Below are positions 57,655-64,000 of a stretch of DNA of 64,000 nucleotides, one piece after another; within the stretch, counting starts at the first letter, position 1, and each line of letters opens with the position of its first letter. Origin of the DNA: Pseudoneurospora amorphoporcata (Eukaryota > Ascomycota > Sordariomycetes > Sordariales > Sordariaceae); NCBI GenBank assembly GCA_033297205.1, contig MU859258.1, forward strand, positions 1-64,000, given 5' to 3'. The notes under the pieces were generated by a model. The model worked only from the letters and a program-made list of their open reading frames with translations. It ran no database searches and was not told the DNA's origin. The translations under genes and the position numbers were made by a program.

Positions 57655-58905
57655 ATGGACTTCGCCGCCCTCATGTCCAAAGAGATCGCCAAGGCAAAAG
57701 GCACCACCACCAGCAACAAACCAACATCATTATCAACAGCAACGACAACACCAACAAAAGGCACATCAACAAAGGATACTAACACCAAACCCGACTCAAC
57801 AGCCGCCGCCGCCACCACCACCACCACCATTACCCCTGCCGCCACCGCCCCTCCGAAATTCATCTCCCGCCGCGAAGCCGAAGCCCAACGACAAGCCGCC
57901 TACCTAGCCGAGCAAAAGCGACTCGAAGAAGAACGCGCCGCCAAGCAGGCCTTGAAGCGCAAGCGCGAAGAAGAGGCCGTCGAAGAAGCCAAAGCGCGCG
58001 AAGAGAAGAAACGTCGACTAGCCGAGGAATCGCGCGCCCGCCGCCTAGCCCGCGAAGCCGAAGAAGAGCGCGCCCGACGCAAACGTCTCGGTCTGCCAGA
58101 GCTCCCGGCTACTCCCACCGATGGCTCCGAGAAGGAAGGCGGAACGCCCGCTTCCGGACTCGACGATTCTGATCTCGACGACTACGATGACGATGCCGCC
58201 GACCTCCCCGACGACGAACTCACCACCAAACTGCGTTCGCTAGGCGAACCCGCCTTTTTATTCGGCGAATCCCACCCTTCCCGCCTGCGGCGCTACCGCA
58301 AAGCCGCCGGGCTGGGAGCCCTCGGCCTACCCACGGGGCCCATCACCACCTCTTTATTGCCAGTCGCAGAGAAAGACATGAAAGTCCCCTCCACCTCCGC
58401 CGAGATCCCCCCTCCCACGGACCGCAAAGCGCGCCGCTACCTTTTCCGGCAGTTAGCCTCCTACTTCAACATGGTGCTTCGCGAGTGGGAGATCGCGCTC
58501 GCCAAGGAAGACAACGCGGACACGTTTGCTGGTCAAGCCGCTCGCAACGCGATGGTGCAGTCCAAAGAGACGATGCGGCCCCTCTTTAGAAAATTTGAAA
58601 AAGGGGACCTTGAAAAAGATATCCTGGAGGCGATTGTGGAGATTGTAAGGGCGGCGCAGGAGAGGCGGTATGTGGATGCCAATGACGGCTATTTGAGACT
58701 CAGTATCGGCAAGGCGGCGTGGCCGATTGGTGTGACGATGGTGGGTATCCATGAGAGAAGTGCTAGAGAAAAACTGCATGATGGCGAGAGGGGACATATT
58801 ATGGGTGGAGAGGTGACCAGGAAGTATTTGCAGAGTATCAAGCGGTGTTTGACGTTTGCGCAGGTGAGGTGGCCGCCGGAGGATGTTAGGCAGTTGATGG
58901 GTTAG
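57655..58905 (+). CDS. prp18: PRP18 pre-mRNA splicing factor
   Basis: Second-step splicing factor of the U5 snRNP that helps dock the 3' splice site. A single exon encodes 416 residues. The N-terminus begins MDFAALMSKEIAKAK. A Thr-rich linker (TTTTTITPAATAPP) and a long Glu/Lys/Arg coiled-coil (about 70-150) follow. The PRP4-like SFM motif is KLRSLGEPAFLFGE, then RLRRYRKA. The helical Prp18 domain includes RQLASYFNMVLREWE, ETMRPLFRKFEKGDLE, YLRLSIGKAAWPIGVTMVGI and IMGGEVTRKYLQSIKR. The conserved loop that contacts the splice site is intact. The ATG at 57655 is the first in frame. Confidence 0.95.
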   Translation: MDFAALMSKEIAKAKGTTTSNKPTSLSTATTTPTKGTSTKDTNTKPDSTAAAATTTTTITPAATAPPKFISRREAEAQRQAAYLAEQKRLEEERAAKQALKRKREEEAVEEAKAREEKKRRLAEESRARRLAREAEEERARRKRLGLPELPATPTDGSEKEGGTPASGLDDSDLDDYDDDAADLPDDELTTKLRSLGEPAFLFGESHPSRLRRYRKAAGLGALGLPTGPITTSLLPVAEKDMKVPSTSAEIPPPTDRKARRYLFRQLASYFNMVLREWEIALAKEDNADTFAGQAARNAMVQSKETMRPLFRKFEKGDLEKDILEAIVEIVRAAQERRYVDANDGYLRLSIGKAAWPIGVTMVGIHERSAREKLHDGERGHIMGGEVTRKYLQSIKRCLTFAQVRWPPEDVRQLMG

Positions 58906-59383
58906 TCCGGTGGGATAGTAAGTAGGATTGGGAGGATTCGCTGTATTGGAGTTTATGAGGGGGAAAAGGAAGGGGAATAGGAAGATATAGTGACCACCGT
59001 GATACCCATATTGATTTTGGAGACGACACTTTAACCAAGTCTGGAACTCGGAAGCTCGGGAAGCAGACGTTAGATGTGACATTGTGTCTTTGATTTTGAA
59101 TTAAGATATCTCTGATTGTGCGAACCTAAAATATTCATAAGAGTACTATCTCACTACATCCCTCTGGCCGTGAACACCAACAGCTCAATGATGAGGAAAG
59201 GTCCCGGCAATGTCATTGTCACCCAGCAACCCAAGCCGTCTAGTTCCTTCTCATTTCATGACTAGGGCCATCCGGCTCCCTAAGGGATGGGTTTTGACGG
59301 CTCCAGCGCTTGTATTCGTCCTTAAAACTAGGGTGCTCCCCAGCTTCGTTCTTCTGAACCATATGCTCGATGAATTCGGGTTC
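58906..59383. other. Convergent 3' region, no gene seen
   Basis: PRP18 (+) and CSN1 (-) end into this 478-bp space. No gene-like frame. Confidence 0.5.
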
Positions 59384-61117
59384 CTAGGCCAAGCCCCCAG
59401 CATCCTCCATGGCCATGCTCAAGGGAATATCGTTCGTTGCTCCAGGCTTGCGAGATCCCTTGACTTCGAGATCGGCAGCCATGATGTTCATGCGTCGGAT
59501 CCTGTCAAGGGATTGCTTCTCGTAATTCTCAAACGTCTGGAGTGCGTATGACTGCATTTGCTGTCTAGAGTTGGTGGAGAGCGGCATGACCGACTTTTTG
59601 TGCGAAGGTGGTGACTAGTCAGCATAACATAACGGTATTGCATTACAATGAGGAAATGGAGGTAGCATACCTTGTTGATAGCATCGATACGAGCGTTCAG
59701 CTTCCCGTCTTTGATCATGGTGGACAGCTCATCCTCAATCGACGGGCCCGGCCCGTTAAACGCCTTCTGCATCGTGTCCAGCCTGACACAGGAGAAGGGC
59801 TTAAGGTACTGGACGATGGATTTGGTGCGGATGTCGGCGTATAACTTGGGCACATGCTTCTGCAGGTAAATATCGAGTAGGTAGTCTGGTCGATACGACT
59901 CCAGGATCTCAATGCATGCAGCGTATCTGCCGTTAACAAACTGTGTGATAGCCCGGCGGATGTGCGGTTCTCGTTGCAAGAACTCGCGGAAAGAGTCATT
60001 GTCCAGGAGGTTGACCTGCAGCTCGTGCCTATCCATCGTGGCAAGCGCCAACAGACCGCCGTAGATGGCAACGTCGTTCGGGCTTGCAATCTGATTGTAA
60101 ACCTCTGGGGCCACGTCGGAGCTGGCCTCAACAAAAGAGAAGGCGGCCTCCTTGTAGCGTTCCTGACCTAGCGCGGCAATGCCGTTTGCAATCCTGCTGT
60201 ACGTTTTGAGGGCTTTGGCTTTCGGGTCCGAATCGTTTGCGGAGTTGACGTGCTTACTGAGATGATTGCTGACGGATTTCCAGTCGTGACGTTCGATGGC
60301 CACCCGGACAAGGAGCTTTCCAATGTCGACAAGCTGCTCTGTTGAGCTAACATCCGGCCTCATCTTCCAAAAGCTGTCCATGGCAGCCTCGAGGTCGCCG
60401 ATGGCTTCAAAGTGCTTGCCCAAATCCTCGTTGCCCATCTGTATAGAGAAACAAAAGTGCATCGGGTTAATATCGTAGTTGTCGCTCTTCCTTTTGGGGA
60501 ACCCTCAAGTACATACCCTTATGCTCTCCTTGATGAGGTTGTTCTTGTAGCCTTGAAGCTCAGCTTGCAGATTGATTGTAGTGTCGCGGTTCTCTTTCGC
60601 CTGGGCTTCCAACCATGCTTTATCCAAGAGGGCCTCTGGCTCGTTGGGAGCTGCTTGGAAAAGGGAGTTGACTGCCATCTGGTACCTGAGGATATCTCTG
60701 CCAGCCTTGGCCTCTTGTACAGCAGCTTTGAGTGCATCGACACATAGTGGTACTGAGCTACGACCAATGTGGAATAAACGTTCGAACCGTGTACGCCCTG
60801 TATACTTTTAAGTCAGAGGGATAGGTACATGTGTGCTTTGGAGAGGGAAGTATACCTTGGTAATTCTGGATGTAAAGATCAAGGTCGAATTTTGGTATTT
60901 CTGTAAACAGACCATGTAATCAGCACCTAACATCACACAAAGAAGCGGCAAGTAGCACCCGGAATAATGATATCTGGAGACAGGGGTGTAGGCCAGAAAC
61001 TAGCATGAGAAAAGGGATGTTATGGGAACAAGACACGAGCTGGACTACTGTACCTTTGACGATGACGCTGCCTTGATCCTCGATAGTCGTAAAGAAGGCC
61101 AATTTCTGGTCGTCCAT
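59384..61117 (-). CDS. csn1: CSN1, COP9 signalosome subunit 1
   Basis: Subunit of the COP9 signalosome, which removes NEDD8 from cullin-RING ubiquitin ligases. Five exons (61117-61054, 60900-60856, 60797-60517, 60438-59671, 59593-59384) give 455 residues. The first exons give MDDQKLAFFTTIEDQG and KFDLDLYIQNYQGRTRFERL. The helical-repeat part has EDLGKHFEAIGDLEAAMDSF and ERHDWKSVSNHLSKH. A PCI domain ends in FVNGRYAACIEILESYRPDY, QYLKPFSCVRLDTMQKAF and EDELSTMIKDGKLNARID. For the last intron I chose the acceptor CACAAAAAG with a CTGAC branch 25 nt upstream. An alternative TAG acceptor would add seven residues in frame. In Neurospora this complex influences the circadian clock through FWD-1. 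Confidence 0.93.
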
Positions 61118-64000
61118 CTTGCTAGGTTCGGCCGTGAAGCTGGATGTGTGCGTTGTCGATATGATTCAAGCTAAGCTATCAAAATCACCCAGTAATCTGT
61201 TGCTGCTATGTTGTCGCTGCAGTGTATGTAGTGGTCGTGAAGCTGTCACTCAGTCGCGGCTGATGGAGGGACAAGGGTACCGTGTAGGTGAGGTTGCCTG
61301 CGGTGGAGTGGGCTTGGTGATGTGAACGCAAGCTGAACGAGATGGGAAGCAGGGATGGTGGGGCTCGAGTGGGGGTCATCTAACCGTTGTTGCCAGGGGC
61401 ATGGCCCGGCAGGCACGACAGGGCGGGGTAGCTTGGCTGGAAGGTGGGGCCGACAAGCCTTTCCCACAAAGGTTCTCTCCCCCTCCCACTTTAAGTCCCT
61501 TCCCGCCAATTCCCCAGAAGGAGCTCCTGTCACTCAGGTTACCGTAAAATCCTCAACAACTTCTGTGAAGGAACCTCGAGATTCACTACATATCAAGGGC
61601 AAGCTGTCTGAGCAACATGCCAAAACATATCGTTCCGTCCGACAATGACCCGCGTCCGTTGACTGAAAAGACGACGTGACCTCGCGAGGGACAGCTGACA
61701 ACTGCCAAAACTGGCCGACTCCTTGATTCCTGTGGCCATCTTTACTTTTCATCTAGAAAACCGATGACGAATTCCGGAGAAACGATACGACTTAAAGATA
61801 TGTTGCCAGTCCCGTCAGTCTGGAGCCGCTACTTGATGCTGATAGCTGGTGGCTTCTAACTACATCCTATGATCACCTCCAACAGGTTCCACACAGTTAG
61901 GCACTCACTGCTGTCGATGATCCTCAGGATATGAAGAATCCAATTGACGAGGACTATGTGAGATTTCGAATGGTTTCACTAAGGTCTGTTGACATGGTGC
62001 TGCAGGTCGGCTGCGGTTGAAGTCCACTAGTCGAGATTATACTATCCCGTTACCTCTTTGTTGTTGTCATGTTCGCTTAGGCGTTGTGTACTGCAAACAT
62101 CGCAGGCATTTCTTTCAGGATCCTTGTCTCTGACTACCAAGTCGACCACTAGGCTGTAACATGAAAGGGTTGTCGTTCGCGGTAAACCGTTAGGGCACAT
62201 TCAGAACCACGATGCCGAAGGCCCCGAGGCATCTGAATTCATGGAACATCTGGTTCCATTTGCAAGCTCGATCCTCGCCGTGTGGGGGTTTATAGCGTTC
62301 ACTGGTGTTTCGGTCCAATTTAAGTCAAATAGGGGCATCTGGTTCAGATTCCGGCGGTGGAACCATGCTTCGGCATGCTATGCGGCGAAACTGTCGGCAA
62401 ATACCATAGGCATGATGGAGTAGGGCACACCTCACAAAGGCGAAGGATTTCAAAGGGATTTCCATGAAAGGGGTCCACGAGCTTTCAGTTCGTATCTTTT
62501 CACCCCCAGCTGCAGCTGCGTACCACAGTAGAGAGAGATGTGAGCATGGGGATGCGGCGGAGGATGAAAACTCAGCCGACATATTTCCCCGAGAATCGTC
62601 AAGAGGAATTTCCACCTAGTGCAAGCCAAAGCCCTGGGAGATCTCCATTTGAGATCACATATCTCCAGACGAACCACGCATCCACGACGTGGATATGTAT
62701 ACGACGATGTGGTTTCCTAGTTGGTCCTAATGCTCAGTGCTGCACCGTCCCCTGGTATTGATCTGCCCAGCTAGTCATACATTTCCCTGCGCTTTTCAGA
62801 GGTCTAGGCTGAGTTTTTTGTCGAGTTTGAACGCTTTCTTTTGGATTCAGAAGCCACCAAATGTGAACAAAGGACGGTACACAATCGGTTTGAAGCAAGA
62901 TAGACGTGTCACTTGCGTAATTTTTAAGGGAAGCAGAGCTTCTCATCCTTGTTTGCTTGTTAGGGCCTTGATAAATTGTTTACAGGTTTAACCAAGAGCT
63001 TACTACTACTGCCATCTTACCTCGCTAGATCGAAGCGTACATAAACCATTAGCGTGGATTACTTGCACAATGGTGGTTTGGTAGTTTGAACATCGTGAAA
63101 CATCCAACCGAATCCGAGAGTCTGCGCAGATTCAACACTTTTTTGGCGATACGGGTCGATACGAGGAGGTTGGACGGATGTTTTGGAGATGCAGTGAACA
63201 GAAAGAGAAAGTGTCCTTGTGAGCATCTACCGGTAGTGGAATAGGTCGCCTGCTACATTGCCAAGCTATGCGTACGTTCTCGTGTAGAAGTGCTGATACT
63301 TTCGGTGGGGAAGATATACGCAGTACTGTACCTACGGGGTTCAATGGACGGAATGGTGTGTGTAGGATGCGGAAACTCAATGCTTCCGCAGTGTACCAGC
63401 CCCGGTTCATTTTGACCGTATCCCGTCAAAAACCGACTCCGAGGATCCCTTCGCTGCCGAATCGGCAATGACGGAGGAGGTCTCGCAAGGCTGACTTGTG
63501 GAGAGAGTCACCCAGCCCAAGCAAGCGACGGGACAGCACTGACAGCCTATCGATTGGGTATCCAGTGTATCCGTAGATGTTATGTAAACCGGTCATGGCG
63601 GCCTGACTACAACTTGCGGACGGATCGATGGGAATGGAGTCATGGAGCTGCGTGATTTTAGCGAGTCGCTATAGTTTCTTGGCCTTCCACTTGCTGGATG
63701 GAGAAGGGGAAAAAAACTCACCCCTGGAATGCATGGAAGTCGAAGAAAAGGGGTAAAAGATTCTAACGTTGCATACATATACCTACCTGATGTACCGCCC
63801 GTGTGTACATGCTTCCACGTAAGGTATCCAGTAAGAGTTTGGAAGAGGCCGATATTGGGATGGAGAAGACGATCTTGTTTTGTGATATGGCTGCCTAATA
63901 TCTCTTGGTATTGAAGGGCTCTAAACTGTACCGTATTATGTCCGAGTTGGCGGCCATTGGAACCACTCCCGCGCGGCTTGCGTCTAGCATTGAGATTCTT
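61118..64000. other. 2.9-kb stretch upstream of CSN1, no gene seen
   Basis: Contains the CSN1 promoter. All open frames are short (under 100 codons), overlap on both strands and match no family. No repeat or element was noticed. A gene entering from beyond the right edge cannot be excluded. Confidence 0.45.

Overview
The window looks like nuclear DNA of a filamentous ascomycete, most likely a Sordariomycete of the Neurospora/Sordaria type. Genes are split by short introns (about 58-90 nt) with GTATGT/GTAAGT donors, CTAAC or CTGAC branch sites and AG acceptors. Intergenic spaces are long and carry microsatellites and TACC/TAGG runs. The gene set includes a complex I subunit, COP9 signalosome subunit 1 and GPI-type wall proteins. 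The genus call is an inference. Exon coordinates were worked out by hand from splice signals, reading phase and protein-family conservation.

Layout, left to right. 1-2959: no gene, but a 103-bp perfect-arm inverted-repeat element. 2960-7584: a Thr-rich GPI-type wall protein (+), a small secreted Cys-rich protein (+) and S-formylglutathione hydrolase (-). 8485-16675: a DENN-like DUF4484/ANR2-type protein (-), SLC1-type acyltransferase (+) and SEC63 (-). 17829-18261: a hAT-like MITE with an 8-bp target duplication. 18916-21765: a TPR-J co-chaperone (-) whose frame stays open for 99 codons past its stop and encodes a transmembrane tail. 24541-30147: an EF-hand myosin regulatory light chain (-) and AFI1 (+). 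About 30467-31251: a broken coding-like region. 32317-36998: a four-TM orphan, THI6 and a mitochondrial-looking isochorismatase (all +). 37480-41137: the ISWI partner ITC1 (-). 44003-47921: ALG8 (-) and an L-type lectin cargo receptor (+), divergent. 48918-51894: an LCAT-like lipase (-). 51895-54665: no gene, with a 10-N gap flanked by homopolymers and a degraded duplicate read. 54666-61117: a complex I B15/NDUFB4-like subunit (+), SAP18 (-), PRP18 (+) and CSN1 (-). 61118-64000: no gene seen.

By function the window is mostly housekeeping. SEC63, ALG8, the lectin and the acyltransferase serve the ER and early secretory pathway. AFI1 and the ANR2-type protein are DENN-family trafficking regulators. 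ITC1 and SAP18 act on chromatin, and PRP18 on splicing. No metabolic cluster, CRISPR array, rRNA or tRNA was recognised. The best candidates for something new are the transmembrane extension behind the TPR-J stop codon, the two MITE-like elements, introns placed directly after the start codon in two genes, and presequence-like N-terminal extensions on two enzymes.
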